Below, in pieces: positions 1-14,556 of a DNA stretch of 64,000 nt. Both the position numbers and the translations under genes were made by a program. The notes under the pieces are model-generated. The model saw only the letters and a list, made by a program, of their open reading frames with translations. It was not told the DNA's origin and searched no databases. The stretch comes from Cognatiluteimonas profundi (GTDB lineage: Bacteria; Pseudomonadota; Gammaproteobacteria; Xanthomonadales; Xanthomonadaceae): the NCBI RefSeq assembly GCF_009792795.1, contig NZ_VKHQ01000003.1, positions 248,001-312,000 of the forward strand, written 5' to 3'. Position 1 is the stretch's first letter. Each line of letters opens with the position of its first letter.

Positions 1-1
1 G

Positions 2-403
2 CTGGCCCCGGAGTTGTTGCAGGCCGAAGTCGTCACCGATGGCGAGTTGCAGCCGGACGAATTTTCCCGCGCGATCGCGGAGTGCCTTCGCGATGGCGGC
101 CCTTGGGGCCAGGCCTATCCGGAGCCACTGTTCGACGGCCGGTTCGATGTGCTGTCGTGGCGCATCGTCGGCGAGCGCCACCTGAAAATGGAGCTCTCGA
201 TGCAGGGCATGCGGATCAATGCCATCGAGTTCGGCGGATGGCAGGGGCGGGCACCCGCGTCCTCCGTGCACTTGGCCTATCGTCTTGTCCCGGACGACTA
301 CCGGGGTGGGGATTCCATACAACTCGTCGTCGTGCACCGCCAGGACCTTGCCGAAGCGGATCCGGACGCTCGCCCGCGCGAGGCGGCAATGCCGAACTGT
401 TAG
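2..403 (+). CDS. recJ: RecJ single-stranded-DNA exonuclease, C-terminal fragment
   Basis: This is the 3' end of a gene that begins before the window; about 133 codons are visible and the frame is open to the left edge. The translation contains GPWGQAYPEPLFDGRFDVLSW followed at once by RIVGERHLKMEL, the typical end of the RecJ OB-fold/C-terminal region. RecJ is a 5'-3' single-strand DNA exonuclease of the DHH family used in recombination and mismatch repair; its catalytic DHH part lies outside the window. It is followed 33 bases later by prfB and then lysS, the same recJ-prfB-lysS order as in Escherichia coli, which supports the call. Confidence 0.9.
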   Translation: MAPELLQAEVVTDGELQPDEFSRAIAECLRDGGPWGQAYPEPLFDGRFDVLSWRIVGERHLKMELSMQGMRINAIEFGGWQGRAPASSVHLAYRLVPDDYRGGDSIQLVVVHRQDLAEADPDARPREAAMPNC

Positions 404-436
404 AATTTGCGCCACGCAACCAACGATTTTCCATCC

Positions 437-1565
437 ATGATCGAGCTCAATCCCCTTCGCCATCGCATCTCCGAGCTCAGCAGCCGGCTCGCATCGCTCC
501 GGGGGTATCTTTGACTACGATGCCAAGGTCGAGCGGCTGGAAGAAGTCATCCGCGAACTTGAACATCCCGACATCTGGAACGATTCCGCGCGCGCCCAGG
601 CATTAGGGCGCGAGCGGTCCCTGCTGGACAAGACCGTCAATGGCATCCGCGAACTGACCGAAGGCCTGGAGGGCGCCGCGGAACTGCTCGACCTGGTCGA
701 GGCCGAGGACGACCAGGAAACCGCCGACGCCATCAGCAAGGATGTCGAGCGTTATGCGCGCGGCGTGGACACGCTGGAATTCCAGCGCATGTTTTCCGGG
801 AAGATGGATTCGCATTCCGCGTTCGTCGACATCCAGGCCGGTGCCGGTGGCACCGAGGCGCAGGACTGGGCCGAGATGCTGCTGCGCATGTACCTGCGCT
901 GGTGCGAGTCGCGGGGCTGGAAGACCGAGTTGATGGAAGTGTCCGGCGGCGATGTCGCCGGCATCAAGTCGGCGACCTTCCGGGTTGAAGGCGATTACGC
1001 CTATGGCTGGCTGAAGACCGAAATCGGCGTGCATCGCCTGGTCCGGAAGTCGCCCTTCGACTCCGACAATCGTCGCCATACGAGCTTCACCTCGGTGTTC
1101 GTCTCGCCGGAGGTGGAGGACGACATCGACATCGAGATCAATCCCGCCGACCTGCGCACCGATGTCTATCGCTCCTCGGGCGCTGGTGGCCAGCACGTCA
1201 ACAAGACCGAGTCGGCGGTGCGCATCACGCACATCCCGACCAACACGGTGGTCGCGTGCCAGACCGGCCGCAGCCAGCATGCCAACCGCGATACCGCGAT
1301 GAAGATGCTGGCGGCGAAGTTGTACGAGCTCGAAGTCCAGAAGCGCAACGTGGAAAAGGACGCGCTCGAAGCGACCAAGTCGGACATCGGGTGGGGCAGC
1401 CAGATCCGCAACTATGTCCTCGATCAATCCCGGATCAAGGATCTGCGCACCGGGATCGAGCGCACGGATACGCAGAAGGTGCTGGACGGCGACCTCGACG
1501 AATTCATCGAGGCAAGCCTGAAATCCGGCCTGGAGGCGGGCTCCCGGCGATCGGATGCCGTGTAG
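437..1565 (+). CDS. prfB: Peptide chain release factor 2, made by programmed +1 frameshift
   Basis: RF2 recognises UGA and UAA and releases finished proteins from the ribosome. The gene needs two frames. The ATG at 437 opens 25 codons that end at TGA 512-514. The frame starting at GAC 513 continues without a stop to 1565. The +1 shift at CTT-TGA-C joins them into about 375 residues, the family's usual length. The joined protein has the SPF stop-codon recognition motif (RKSPFDSDN) and the catalytic GGQ at about residues 250-252 ([20 protein letters not shown]). The ATG at 765 is internal and not the true start. The frameshift is the known autoregulatory device of prfB: low RF2 slows termination at the in-frame UGA and favours the shift. 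Confidence 0.96.
497..515 (+). promoter_or_regulatory. RF2 programmed +1 frameshift site
   Basis: The codons CTC CGG GGG TAT CTT are followed by TGA C. The G-run at 501-505 is the internal Shine-Dalgarno-like stimulator, CTT (509-511) the slippery codon, and TGA plus C (512-515) a poor termination context. The arrangement and spacing match the classical prfB recoding site. Reading resumes with GAC at 513, and the downstream frame carries all the RF2 motifs. Confidence 0.95.
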
Positions 1566-1616
1566 TCTTTCCTCACCGCCATCGATCACGTCGCTTCCCG
1601 ATATCCAGGCCTCGCA

Positions 1617-3158
1617 ATGACCGACAAACCCGCTTCCGCCCCGGCTGATACCAGCGGCGTCGAAGAGAACCACCTGATCGCCGAGCGCCGCGGCAAGCTG
1701 GCCGCGTTGCGCCGGCAGGGCGTTGCATTCCCGAATGATTTCCGTCGCTCCGACTACGCGGCGGACCTGCAGGCCAGCTACGGCGATGCCGCGCGCTGGA
1801 CTGGCGAAGCGCTGGAAGCCGAGGCGGTACCGGTTTCGATCGCAGGCCGCCTGCTGGCCAAGCGGGTCATGGGCAAGGCGGCGTTCGCGCAGATCCAGGA
1901 CATGAGCGGCCGGATCCAGTTGTTCCTGCAATCCGCCACCTTGGGTGAGCAGTACGAGGCCTTCAAGGGCTGGGACGTTGGCGACATCGTCGCCGCCACC
2001 GGCACCCTGATGCGCACGAAGACCGGCGAGTTGTCGGTCCGGGCCGACGCCTTGCGCCTGATGACCAAGTCGCTGCGACCGCTGCCGGACAAGTGGCATG
2101 GCTTGAGCGACGTCGAGCAACGCTATCGCCAGCGCTACGTCGACCTGATCGTTTCGCCGGACGTGCGCGAGGTCTTCGTGCTGCGCTCGCGCATCATCGC
2201 CGCGTTGCGGCGCTGGCTCGACGCGCGACGCTTCCTCGAGGTCGAGACGCCGATGATGCATTACGTTGCGGGCGGAGCCACGGCCAAGCCGTTCACGACC
2301 CATCACAATGCGCTGGACCTGGACCTGTACCTGCGGGTCGCTCCGGAGCTCTACCTCAAGCGGCTGGTGGTGGGCGGCTTCGAGCGGGTCTACGAGATCA
2401 ATCGCAATTTCCGCAACGAGGGCGTGAGCACGCGTCACAACCCCGAGTTCACGATGCTCGAGTTGTACGAAGCCTACGCAACGTACGACGAGGTGATGGA
2501 TCTCACCGAGTCGATGATCCGCGATGTCGCGCAGGAGACGCTCGGCCGCACGGCAGTGGAGTGGGAAGGCAACGCCATCGACCTGGGGCCGCGTTTCCGC
2601 CGCTGGAAAATGGAAGACGCCGTGCGCGAGGTCAATCCGTCGATCAGTGCCGCGGATTGCCGGGACCGCGACGCGCTGGCCCGGCATTGCGAGCGCTTGC
2701 GTATTCCGGTCAAGCCCGGATACGGATGGGGCAAGTTGTTGCTGGAGATCTTCGAAAAAACGGTCGAGGGCGATCTCGTCCAGCCGACTTTCATCACGCA
2801 TTACCCGGTCGAGGTGTCGCCACTGGCGCGCGAGTCGGACACGGAACCCGGCATCACCGACCGTTTCGAGCTGTTCGTCGGCGGCAAGGAACTCGCCAAC
2901 GGCTTCTCGGAATTGAACGACCCGGAGGACCAGGCGGCAAGGTTCCAGGCGCAGGTCGACGCCAAGGCGGGGGGGGACGAGGAAGCCATGCATTACGATG
3001 CCGATTACATCCGGGCGCTCGAGACGGGATTGCCGCCGACCGGTGGCCTGGGGGTCGGAATCGACCGCCTGGTGATGCTGTTGACGGATTCCGCATCGAT
3101 TCGTGACGTACTGCTCTTTCCCTACATGCGGCCCATGGCAGGAAGTGGGTCGAATTAG
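1617..3158 (+). CDS. lysS: Lysyl-tRNA synthetase, class II
   Basis: LysS charges tRNA-Lys with lysine in the cytoplasm. The 513-residue product has an N-terminal OB-fold anticodon-binding domain ([20 protein letters not shown] region) and a class II catalytic core. Motif 2 is seen in [18 protein letters not shown] and motif 3 in [16 protein letters not shown] near the C-terminus. Length matches bacterial LysS (about 505). The ATG at 1617 lies 51 bases after prfB, and the two genes are probably co-transcribed as in other proteobacteria. A longer open frame that would extend the downstream gene back into the lysS 3' end is not credible. Confidence 0.96.
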   Translation: MTDKPASAPADTSGVEENHLIAERRGKLAALRRQGVAFPNDFRRSDYAADLQASYGDAARWTGEALEAEAVPVSIAGRLLAKRVMGKAAFAQIQDMSGRIQLFLQSATLGEQYEAFKGWDVGDIVAATGTLMRTKTGELSVRADALRLMTKSLRPLPDKWHGLSDVEQRYRQRYVDLIVSPDVREVFVLRSRIIAALRRWLDARRFLEVETPMMHYVAGGATAKPFTTHHNALDLDLYLRVAPELYLKRLVVGGFERVYEINRNFRNEGVSTRHNPEFTMLELYEAYATYDEVMDLTESMIRDVAQETLGRTAVEWEGNAIDLGPRFRRWKMEDAVREVNPSISAADCRDRDALARHCERLRIPVKPGYGWGKLLLEIFEKTVEGDLVQPTFITHYPVEVSPLARESDTEPGITDRFELFVGGKELANGFSELNDPEDQAARFQAQVDAKAGGDEEAMHYDADYIRALETGLPPTGGLGVGIDRLVMLLTDSASIRDVLLFPYMRPMAGSGSN

Positions 3159-3300
3159 CAGGTATACCCCGCGCCGATCAGGCATGATCTGGCCGTCGCA
3201 CCCGTTATTCCGCGTATCCAGTTTCAGATCGGTGCTGTCGCAGGACTCGTTTTCCGGGCGGAAGTCGGTCGCTGCTCTTCGTCACGGTGAGGACTCCGCC

Positions 3301-4404
3301 ATGGCCCTGCATGCAATTCGCGCGCCAATGCAATGGGATCACTCGTTGAATATCGTGATCGTGGATGACCAGACGTCCGCGCGGACGATGCTTCGCCACA
3401 TCCTGGAGGACATCGGTTCCGAGTTGCGGGTCGTCGACTTCAGCGATCCGCAGGCGGCTCTGGCGTGGTGCGACGAGAACCGCCCCGACCTGCTGCTGCT
3501 CGACTACCGCATGCCCGGCATGGATGGCCTCGAGTTCGCCAGGCGGTTTCGCCGGCCCCTGGTCCATCGCGACGTCCCGATCGTGCTGGTGACGGTCGTC
3601 GGCGACGAGCCCGTCCGACAGGCGGCCCTGGATGCCGGCGTGATCGATTTCCTGGTCAAGCCGGTGCGTCCGCGCGAACTGCGTGCCCGATGCCGAAACC
3701 TGCTGCAGCTGCGCCAGCAGTCCGAGTCCGTGAAACAGCGCGCCCTGTCCCTGGAGCAGCGGCTGTTGTCGAGCATGCACGAGGTGGAAGAGCGCGAGCG
3801 CGAGACGCTGTCTCGCCTGGCCGCTGCCATCGAGCTTCGCGATGTCGGCACCAGCGCGTACCTCGAACGCATGGCTGCGTTCGCCGGCCTGATCGCCGAG
3901 GGCATGGATCTATCCGAGGAGGATGTGCGGCTCATCGAACTCGCCGCGCCTTTGCACGACATTGGCAAGATCGCCATCCCAGACGCGGTGCTGCTCAAGC
4001 CGGGCTCGCTGGACGAGGAGGAGACGCGCGTCATGCGCCGCCATCCGGTCATCGGCCACCAGTTGCTCGGCAACAGCCAGAACCGATTCATCCAGATGGG
4101 CGCGGTGATTGCCCTCCGTCACCAGGAACGTTACGACGGCAGCGGTTACCCGGACGGACTGGCGGGTGATGCGATCCCCGTCGCGGCGCGCATCGTCGCG
4201 GTTGCGGACGTCCTTGATGCGCTGATATCGCCGCGGCCGTACCGGGCGCGCTGGACGCTGGACGATGCGCTCGCCCATCTGGTCGAGCAGCGCGGCGTGC
4301 TGTTCGATCCGCGCTGCGTGGACATCGTGTTGCGCAGTCGCGAGCGGCTTGATGCAATTTGCGCGCAGCATGCTTTGCGGACCCTCGTCGCCGGCGCGCC
4401 CTAG
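3301..4404 (+). CDS. rpfG: RpfG: response regulator with HD-GYP cyclic di-GMP phosphodiesterase
   Basis: RpfG is the output of the DSF quorum-sensing system; when phosphorylated it hydrolyses cyclic di-GMP. The 367-residue protein has an N-terminal receiver domain (about 17-135) with phospho-acceptor Asp68 in LLLLDYRMPG. A coiled linker follows, then an HD-GYP domain with His219-Asp220 (LHDIGKIAIPD) and Gly282-Tyr283-Pro284 (RYDGSGYPDGL). The ATG at 3301 was chosen because GAGGA at 3289-3293 precedes it with 7-base spacing and the receiver fold begins soon after; the open frame extends further upstream but would overlap lysS. rpfC starts 3 bases after its stop, so the two are an operon. Unlike the Xanthomonas campestris rpfGHC operon, no rpfH lies between them. 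Confidence 0.95.
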   Translation: MALHAIRAPMQWDHSLNIVIVDDQTSARTMLRHILEDIGSELRVVDFSDPQAALAWCDENRPDLLLLDYRMPGMDGLEFARRFRRPLVHRDVPIVLVTVVGDEPVRQAALDAGVIDFLVKPVRPRELRARCRNLLQLRQQSESVKQRALSLEQRLLSSMHEVEERERETLSRLAAAIELRDVGTSAYLERMAAFAGLIAEGMDLSEEDVRLIELAAPLHDIGKIAIPDAVLLKPGSLDEEETRVMRRHPVIGHQLLGNSQNRFIQMGAVIALRHQERYDGSGYPDGLAGDAIPVAARIVAVADVLDALISPRPYRARWTLDDALAHLVEQRGVLFDPRCVDIVLRSRERLDAICAQHALRTLVAGAP

Positions 4405-4407
4405 GCC

Positions 4408-6612
4408 ATGGCCTCGGTCTTTTCCTTCGTCAAGACCCGGTTGTCCGGACGACCGGACAGCGAACATGCACAGGACATCGTGCGCATCATCATCACCGCG
4501 CTGTTTTCCTCGTACATGGGGTGGCAATACCAGCAGGCGGGCAACTCAACCGTACATTTCACCTGGTTGATCCTGCTGGGCGAACTCGCCACGGCGTTGA
4601 TCCTGCTTGCAGCGATATTGCGCCAGCCTGGCATTTCACACCCGCGGCGTTGCGTCGGGATGCTCGCCGACTACGCGGCGATCGGCGCGATCATGTGCCT
4701 GGAGGGTGCCCAGGCATCGCCCCTCTATGCCGTGCTCCTCTGGGTGACGATCGGCAACGGCATGCGCTATGGCAGCGGCTATCTAAGGGCGGCTACCGCA
4801 TTGGCAACAGCGTCTTTCGCAGTCGTGATCGCGATATCGCCCTATTGGCGTCACAACCCGTATCTGTCGTGGGGATTGCTGATCGGGCTTGCAGCGGTCC
4901 CGCTGTACTTCGACTCGCTACTCAATGCCTTGAATCGCGCAATCACCGATGCGCGTCGCGCCAATCAGGCAAAAAGCCAGTTCCTTGCGAACATGAGCCA
5001 TGAGTTCCGCACGCCATTGAATGGCCTGGCCGGAATGTCGGAACTATTGGGCACGACGCGACTGGATGCGGAACAACGTGAGTGCCTCAACACCATCCAG
5101 GCTTCCGCGCGAACGCTGCTCGCCCTGGTTGAGGACGTCCTCGACATTTCAGCGATCGAGGCTGGAAAACTCAAGCTCAATCCCACGGAATTCTCACCCC
5201 GCGACCTGGTGAAGGGCATCGGCCTGATCCTGGAGCCTCAGGCCCGTATCAAGCACTTGCGCTACATCGACAATGTCGCTGAGGACATTCCGCTGGTCCT
5301 GCGAGGCGACATGGGCCTGTTGCGCCAGGTTCTGATCAACCTCGCCGGGAACGCGATCAAGTTCACCGAGGCAGGTTCCGTCAGGCTCGACTTGATGCTC
5401 ACGGGCCTCGACGAGCGAACCGCGCGCCTGCGATTCGTCGTCACGGACACCGGGATCGGCATACCGATGTCGGCCAGCAAACGCCTGTTCGAGGCATTCG
5501 AACAAGCAGACGCGGGCTTGAACCGCCGCCATGGTGGCACCGGCCTGGGGACCACCATTGCAAAGAGCCTGACGGAGGCGATGGGCGGCACGATTGGCTT
5601 CGAAAGCACCGAGCGGCAGGGCACGCGGTTCTGGGTGGAGCTCCCACTGGGGCGAGTCGACGCACCTGCGATCCGCACGAACGATGGTGTGCCGAAAGAA
5701 GGACAAGCCTGGCTGCATGATGACGCCGGGGAGCACCTCGACAATCCTTCCGAAAATGTCATTGCATTTGCGAACCCCTTCCTGCGGCATCGCGCACGTG
5801 TCCGGGGTTTGTCCGTTCTCGTTGCGGACGACCATGCCGCCAATCGGATGGTCCTGCAGCGATTGCTGCAAAAAGCCGGGCATCGGGTGACCTGCGTCGA
5901 GGGCGGGGAGCAGGTTCTGGACCTGCTGGCCAGTGCCGACTACGACACGGTGATTGTCGACCTGCACATGCCGGGGATCAGCGGTTTGGACCTCATGAAG
6001 CAATTGCGGGTGATGGAAGCCGGCGGAGGCCGTCGCACCCCCGTCATCGTCCTCAGCGCCGACGTCACCCCGGACTCGATCAAGGCCTGCGAGCAGGCGG
6101 GTGCACGCGCATTCCTGGCGAAGCCGCTTTCGACGGCGCGCCTGCTCGATACGCTTGCCGAGGTCGCGTCCGGGGAGCGACCGGCTGACCCGGCCGGGAT
6201 AGGTGCTGCCGTAACGCGGGTCGCGTCAAGCCTGGATGGTGTCTTCGACAGCGCGGTCCTCGATGAGCTCGGCGCCATCGGCCTCGGGGCGGAATTTGAA
6301 CGCGACTTCATTGCGCAATGCATCGTTGATGCCGACATCTGCATGGAAGCCTTGACCCACGCTGGCGCGGACGCCGACTGGGAGCAGGTGCGCGAGCAGG
6401 CGCACGCCCTCAAGGGGGTCGCGGGAAACCTGGGACTGATCAAACTCGCCGCGGTGAGCGGGGAATTGATGCAGGTTTCCCAGCGGCAAATCGCGGGCGA
6501 GTGGGCGGCCAGGCTGCGCGGCATTTCCGAGCGCCTGGCCGAAGGAAAGCGAGCGCTTGATGCTCGCCAGCAAGCACGCAGCGTGAAGGACGGGGGCGAA
6601 CACTCCCCCTGA
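4408..6612 (+). CDS. rpfC: RpfC: hybrid sensor histidine kinase for the DSF signal
   Basis: RpfC is an inner-membrane receptor that senses DSF fatty acids, phosphorelays to RpfG and, in Xanthomonas, binds and restrains RpfF. The 734-residue protein shows all expected parts. A short N-terminal sensor segment ([12 protein letters not shown], residues 11-22) precedes about five membrane helices (roughly 25-175). A HisKA domain carries His198 ([12 protein letters not shown]), followed by a HATPase domain ([16 protein letters not shown]), a receiver with Asp518 (VIVDLHMPG) and a C-terminal HPt domain with His666 ([11 protein letters not shown]). It sits 3 bases behind rpfG and ends 6 bases from the end of the convergent rpfF, which is the classical rpf arrangement. 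Identity is very secure. Confidence 0.96.
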   Translation: MASVFSFVKTRLSGRPDSEHAQDIVRIIITALFSSYMGWQYQQAGNSTVHFTWLILLGELATALILLAAILRQPGISHPRRCVGMLADYAAIGAIMCLEGAQASPLYAVLLWVTIGNGMRYGSGYLRAATALATASFAVVIAISPYWRHNPYLSWGLLIGLAAVPLYFDSLLNALNRAITDARRANQAKSQFLANMSHEFRTPLNGLAGMSELLGTTRLDAEQRECLNTIQASARTLLALVEDVLDISAIEAGKLKLNPTEFSPRDLVKGIGLILEPQARIKHLRYIDNVAEDIPLVLRGDMGLLRQVLINLAGNAIKFTEAGSVRLDLMLTGLDERTARLRFVVTDTGIGIPMSASKRLFEAFEQADAGLNRRHGGTGLGTTIAKSLTEAMGGTIGFESTERQGTRFWVELPLGRVDAPAIRTNDGVPKEGQAWLHDDAGEHLDNPSENVIAFANPFLRHRARVRGLSVLVADDHAANRMVLQRLLQKAGHRVTCVEGGEQVLDLLASADYDTVIVDLHMPGISGLDLMKQLRVMEAGGGRRTPVIVLSADVTPDSIKACEQAGARAFLAKPLSTARLLDTLAEVASGERPADPAGIGAAVTRVASSLDGVFDSAVLDELGAIGLGAEFERDFIAQCIVDADICMEALTHAGADADWEQVREQAHALKGVAGNLGLIKLAAVSGELMQVSQRQIAGEWAARLRGISERLAEGKRALDARQQARSVKDGGEHSP

Positions 6613-6618
6613 TTTCCC

Positions 6619-7497
6619 CTAGAAGTTGGCTACCCCTGCACGTCGACTTTGCGCACGCACCAGGCGATCCATCGTGCGCAACGACTTGTCCCCCAGTTGC
6701 AGTGCGGTATCGACCCACACTTCGGTGATCTTCATCAGCTCGTCGAATGTGGACGATGGTCGCAACGCACGAACGCGATGCATCGCAGCCCGGGCGTGGG
6801 CGATCCGGTTGTTGCTCCTGATGACTTCTTCGACTGCCTGCGCTCCCTGGCCCTTGGGCGCAAGCACGTCAACCAGGCCCATGCGGTGGAGTTCCTGGCT
6901 GGTGTAGACGGTGCCTTCAAGCATCAAGCGTTCGGCCGCATGTGGGGCAATGCGCTCACAAAGGAATGAATACGCGCCCATTCCCGGAAACAGGTCGAAC
7001 AATACCTCGGGAAGTCCCATCAGCACGTCTTCCTCGGCGACGATGGTGTGGCAGCTCAACGCTGCCTCGAAGCCGCCTCCCAATGCATCGCCCTGCACCA
7101 GTGCGATGGTATGGGCACCGGCATCGAGTCCTGCATGGAACGCGTGGACGCCCATGACGCAACGCTTTGCGTAGGCGAACAGATCGTGGCGGTTGCCCGT
7201 GCGGATCAGCCGACTGAACAACTCAAGGTCGCCACCCAGGTTGAAGGCATCGCTATCGGACGCCAGCACGACGTGTTGCAGTCGACCTGGTTGTTCCTGC
7301 CGAAGCGCATTGAGCCGGCTGCCAAGGTCACGCTGGTAAACCAGGATATCGTCGATCAATCGGCTCGAGAAACATGCGCGGCCAGGCGTCCTGGCCAAGT
7401 GTGCATGCATGTTGCACCAGGACACCCCGCGAGCATGGTCTTCGGTGATACGCAGGGTTTTCCCATCAGGGCGAAACAGGGGTTGGACCACAGACAT
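6619..7497 (-). CDS. rpfF: RpfF: DSF synthase of the crotonase family
   Basis: RpfF makes cis-2-unsaturated fatty acid signals (DSF family) from acyl-ACP by combined thioesterase and dehydratase activity. The 292-residue protein starts MSVVQPLFR. It keeps the two catalytic glutamates of the family: Glu144 in GGGFEAALS and Glu164 in GLPEVLFDLFPGMGAYSFL. The ATG at 7497 is preceded by a GGAG ribosome-binding site; an upstream in-frame ATG at 7575 would add a tail with no resemblance to RpfF. It is convergent with rpfC (6 bases between stops) and 156 bases downstream of rpfB on the same strand, so it may be read from rpfB's promoter and from its own. Confidence 0.96.
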   Translation of the reverse strand: MSVVQPLFRPDGKTLRITEDHARGVSWCNMHAHLARTPGRACFSSRLIDDILVYQRDLGSRLNALRQEQPGRLQHVVLASDSDAFNLGGDLELFSRLIRTGNRHDLFAYAKRCVMGVHAFHAGLDAGAHTIALVQGDALGGGFEAALSCHTIVAEEDVLMGLPEVLFDLFPGMGAYSFLCERIAPHAAERLMLEGTVYTSQELHRMGLVDVLAPKGQGAQAVEEVIRSNNRIAHARAAMHRVRALRPSSTFDELMKITEVWVDTALQLGDKSLRTMDRLVRAQSRRAGVANF

Positions 7498-7653
7498 TGG
7501 GGTATCTCCGAGGGGGTGGGCCGCCCGGTCGGTCGCGTTACGGGACGGCCTTGGCAAGGTGGGTGCGTCCGACACCGACCTCTATGCATCTAAACGGACG
7601 CGCCCGCAAGGGCGCCGGTTCCGAATGGGCAAGAGAAGGCTGGAGGAAAGCCG

Positions 7654-9327
<1,674 letters not shown>

Positions 9328-9451
9328 CGATTTCCCCTGTCATGATTGCGTCGCGCAACCAATGCGACGCCGTATGGTCGCAATCGATTGGAGCATAGGC
9401 TCCGGGGGCTGGCAAGGCGGCGCCGGGCCTTTCCCCCGCGCGGGTTTCACC

Positions 9452-9943
9452 ATGCGAGGCAGGACCATGCGAACGCGAACCACCCGGCGCAGTGCAGGCA
9501 TCCTGGCGGCAGGGTTGGCAGCGTGCGTGCTTGCATTGCTGCTGGCCAACTGTGCGCGCACACCTCCCGAGCAGTCGTTGCGACAAGCCGTTGCGGCATT
9601 GCAGTCATCGGTGGAGGCGCGACAGGCCGGAGCCATCAGGGAGTTGCTTGCCGATGACTTCATCGGTCCCGATGGCATGGATCGGGAAGCAGCCGTCCGT
9701 TTGGCGCAGTTGTCATTCCTGCAGCATCCGACGGTGGGTGCGACCGTGGGGCCACTGCACATCGTGCTGTCACCGTCCGCGCGTGCACCGGATCATGCGA
9801 CCGTCGAGTTCAGCGCCGCACTGACTGGCGGTCCCGGCGCGGGTCTTCCAGGCGAAGCCAACCTGTACGACGTGCGCACAGGCTGGCGACTGCAATCGGG
9901 GGACTGGCGAATGACCAGCGCCGACTGGAAGCCGGCGCTGTAG
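9452..9943 (+). CDS. Small lipoprotein, possible NTF2-like fold
   Basis: The product is about 163 residues. A basic N-terminus (MRGRTMRTRTTRR) is followed by a hydrophobic stretch ending in the lipobox LLAN-C, so export and lipidation at Cys are likely. The mature part (SVEARQAGAIRELLADDFIGPDGMDREAAVRL, then a beta-rich end with WRMTSADW) resembles small NTF2-like/SnoaL-type proteins that bind hydrophobic ligands, but I cannot assign a function. The ATG at 9467 is an equally possible start. It sits between rpfB and acnA, convergent with acnA (9 bases between stops). Its conserved place in the rpf neighbourhood suggests a local envelope role, which is inference. Confidence 0.75.
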   Translation: MRGRTMRTRTTRRSAGILAAGLAACVLALLLANCARTPPEQSLRQAVAALQSSVEARQAGAIRELLADDFIGPDGMDREAAVRLAQLSFLQHPTVGATVGPLHIVLSPSARAPDHATVEFSAALTGGPGAGLPGEANLYDVRTGWRLQSGDWRMTSADWKPAL

Positions 9944-9952
9944 ACGGCATGA

Positions 9953-12715
<2,763 letters not shown>

Positions 12716-12835
12716 GCGAGGGGCTCCGGAAAAAGAAAGGGGGAGGCGGGAGAAAACACCGCATTCAGCCCTGCAATTATGCCGCAAACGGTGTGCAGCG
12801 GCATGCGTGATCAGCTTGCGGGCGACTCCGTGCGG

Positions 12836-13441
12836 TCAATCCAGCCATTGATCGATGGCGTCGACCATGGATCTGCGGTGCAGGAGGAAGTCCCAGAGGC
12901 TGCCGCCGAGTTGTCGCCAGAGCACCGCCGATCGCAGGCCGGCGAGCAGTACTGCGCGAATCTCCGCCACCACCGTGGCCTGCCCGAGGTAATGCGGATT
13001 GCCCTGGACCAGCACCCGCGGGCGAAGGTGGCTGACCGTGTCGGCGTACAGGCTGCCGAGGGCTGCAAGCACCTGCGGATGGCTGCTGCCGAGCTGGGCT
13101 TGCGTGGGTGCCAGTTCGACCAGTGCGTCGTGCACGCGCTGCGCCATCGCATCGCGGCTGAACCGCCGCTCCAATTGTATCACCGCGAGCGACAGGCGCG
13201 GCAGCAATTCGTCGCGCGCCTCGTTATGGAAGTAATCGCGCAGGATCAGCATCCCCGGTCGCACGGCAGCTTCGCCGCCGTAGACATCCGATGCCGTTTC
13301 CGCATCGATGCGGAAGACGCTGTCCAGCGCGGTGGCGAGGATGGCTGCATCGGCCTGGCCGGTGTCGGCAATGCGCCGGACCTGTTGCAGGGCCTGGGCC
13401 AGTCCACCCAGTGCGAGCAGGCGTTCGCCGGAACCGGTCAT
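12836..13441 (-). CDS. hflD: HflD family protein
   Basis: The 201-residue protein is all-helical and matches HflD, an inner-membrane-associated protein that in E. coli influences lambda lysogenization by binding CII. Its housekeeping role is unknown. Typical segments are [20 protein letters not shown] at the N-terminus, [14 protein letters not shown] in the middle and a long C-terminal helix. Length agrees with the family (about 205-213). Its ATG overlaps the stop of mnmA by 4 bases (ATGA at 13438-13441), so it is translationally coupled. The mnmA-hflD pairing is conserved across gammaproteobacteria and is the best support for the name. Confidence 0.9.
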   Translation of the reverse strand: MTGSGERLLALGGLAQALQQVRRIADTGQADAAILATALDSVFRIDAETASDVYGGEAAVRPGMLILRDYFHNEARDELLPRLSLAVIQLERRFSRDAMAQRVHDALVELAPTQAQLGSSHPQVLAALGSLYADTVSHLRPRVLVQGNPHYLGQATVVAEIRAVLLAGLRSAVLWRQLGGSLWDFLLHRRSMVDAIDQWLD

Positions 13442-14556
13442 GCCGCCTGTCCGCGTTGCATGGATTCCAGTGGAGCATCGGTCGACAGGATCACGGCACC
13501 ACCAAGGCAGGCTTCTGCGTCATACAACACGAGCGATTGCCCGGGGGTCACAGCGCGCTGGCTGCGGGAGAAGCGCACGTCGAGCGTGCCGTCATCGCGA
13601 ACCATGACATCGCAGGCTTCCGCCTGCTGTCGGTAACGCGTCTGGGCCGTGCAGGAGAAGCGTGACGAGGGCGCGCTGCCGGCGATCCAGTGCGCGTCCT
13701 CGGACGACAGTGTCGTCGACTGCAGCCACGGGCTGTCGATGCCCTGGTCCACGTACAGGATGTTGCGGGCGACGTCCTTCCCGACCACGTACCACGGCGC
13801 CTGCTCGCGGCCGCGAATGCCGCCCAACTGCAGACCCTCGCGCTGGCCCAGCGTGAAGTAGCACACGCCACCATGCTCGCCGAGCAGGCGGCCGGTCGGG
13901 TCGCGGATCTCGCCGGGTTGCGCCGGAAGGTAGCGCGACAGGAACTGCCGGAAGTCGCGCTCGCCGATGAAGCAGATGCCGGTCGAATCCTTCTTGGCCG
14001 CCGTCGGGAGTCCCGCGTCCGCGGCAATCCGCCGCACCTCCGACTTGAGCATCCCACCGAGTGGAAAGCGCGTGGCGGCCAGCTGGGACTGTCCGAGCTG
14101 ATGCAGGAAATAGCTCTGGTCCTTGCTGGTGTCGACGGCGCGCAGCAGCCGCCAGCTGCCGTTGCGCCTTTCGACACGCGCGTAGTGGCCGGTTGCGATC
14201 GACTCCGCGCCGAGGTCTCGGGCGGCGTCCAGGAAGTGCTTGAACTTGATCTCCCGGTTGCAAAGGACATCCGGGTTCGGTGTCCGGCCGGCGGCATATT
14301 CGGCAAGGAAGTGCTTGAACACCCCCTCCAGGTATTCGCTGGAGAAGTCACGGAAGTGGATCGGAATGCCGAGGCGACCGCTGACCGCGACGGCGTCGCG
14401 GCGATCGTCCTCGACACGGCAATCGCTGCTGTCGTCGCTGGCCCAGTTCTGCATGAACAAGCCCGCTACCGCCACGCCCGCATCGCGCAGCAGCAAGGCG
14501 GCCACCGACGAATCGACCCCGCCGGACATCCCCACGATGACGTCGGGAGCGCTCAT
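13438..14556 (-). CDS. mnmA: tRNA-uridine 2-sulfurtransferase MnmA
   Basis: MnmA thiolates U34 of tRNA-Lys, -Glu and -Gln to 2-thiouridine, using ATP and sulfur relayed to an active-site cysteine. The 372-residue protein begins [23 protein letters not shown], carrying the PP-loop SGGVDSS. The catalytic cysteines are in [12 protein letters not shown] and [12 protein letters not shown]. The C-terminal domain follows ([13 protein letters not shown]). The true start is the ATG at 14556, inside a longer open frame; it overlaps the nudJ stop as ATGA. One substrate tRNA, tRNA-Glu(UUC), is encoded at 55190 in this window. Confidence 0.95.
   Translation of the reverse strand: MSAPDVIVGMSGGVDSSVAALLLRDAGVAVAGLFMQNWASDDSSDCRVEDDRRDAVAVSGRLGIPIHFRDFSSEYLEGVFKHFLAEYAAGRTPNPDVLCNREIKFKHFLDAARDLGAESIATGHYARVERRNGSWRLLRAVDTSKDQSYFLHQLGQSQLAATRFPLGGMLKSEVRRIAADAGLPTAAKKDSTGICFIGERDFRQFLSRYLPAQPGEIRDPTGRLLGEHGGVCYFTLGQREGLQLGGIRGREQAPWYVVGKDVARNILYVDQGIDSPWLQSTTLSSEDAHWIAGSAPSSRFSCTAQTRYRQQAEACDVMVRDDGTLDVRFSRSQRAVTPGQSLVLYDAEACLGGAVILSTDAPLESMQRGQAA

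Noticed and set aside
765..1565. prfB as a 266-residue protein starting at ATG 765
   Set aside because: The upstream 25 codons and the frameshift site give the full-length RF2.
603..3185. 860-codon - strand frame opposite prfB and lysS
   Set aside because: Low-complexity mirror of two secure genes; no recognisable motif or start signal.
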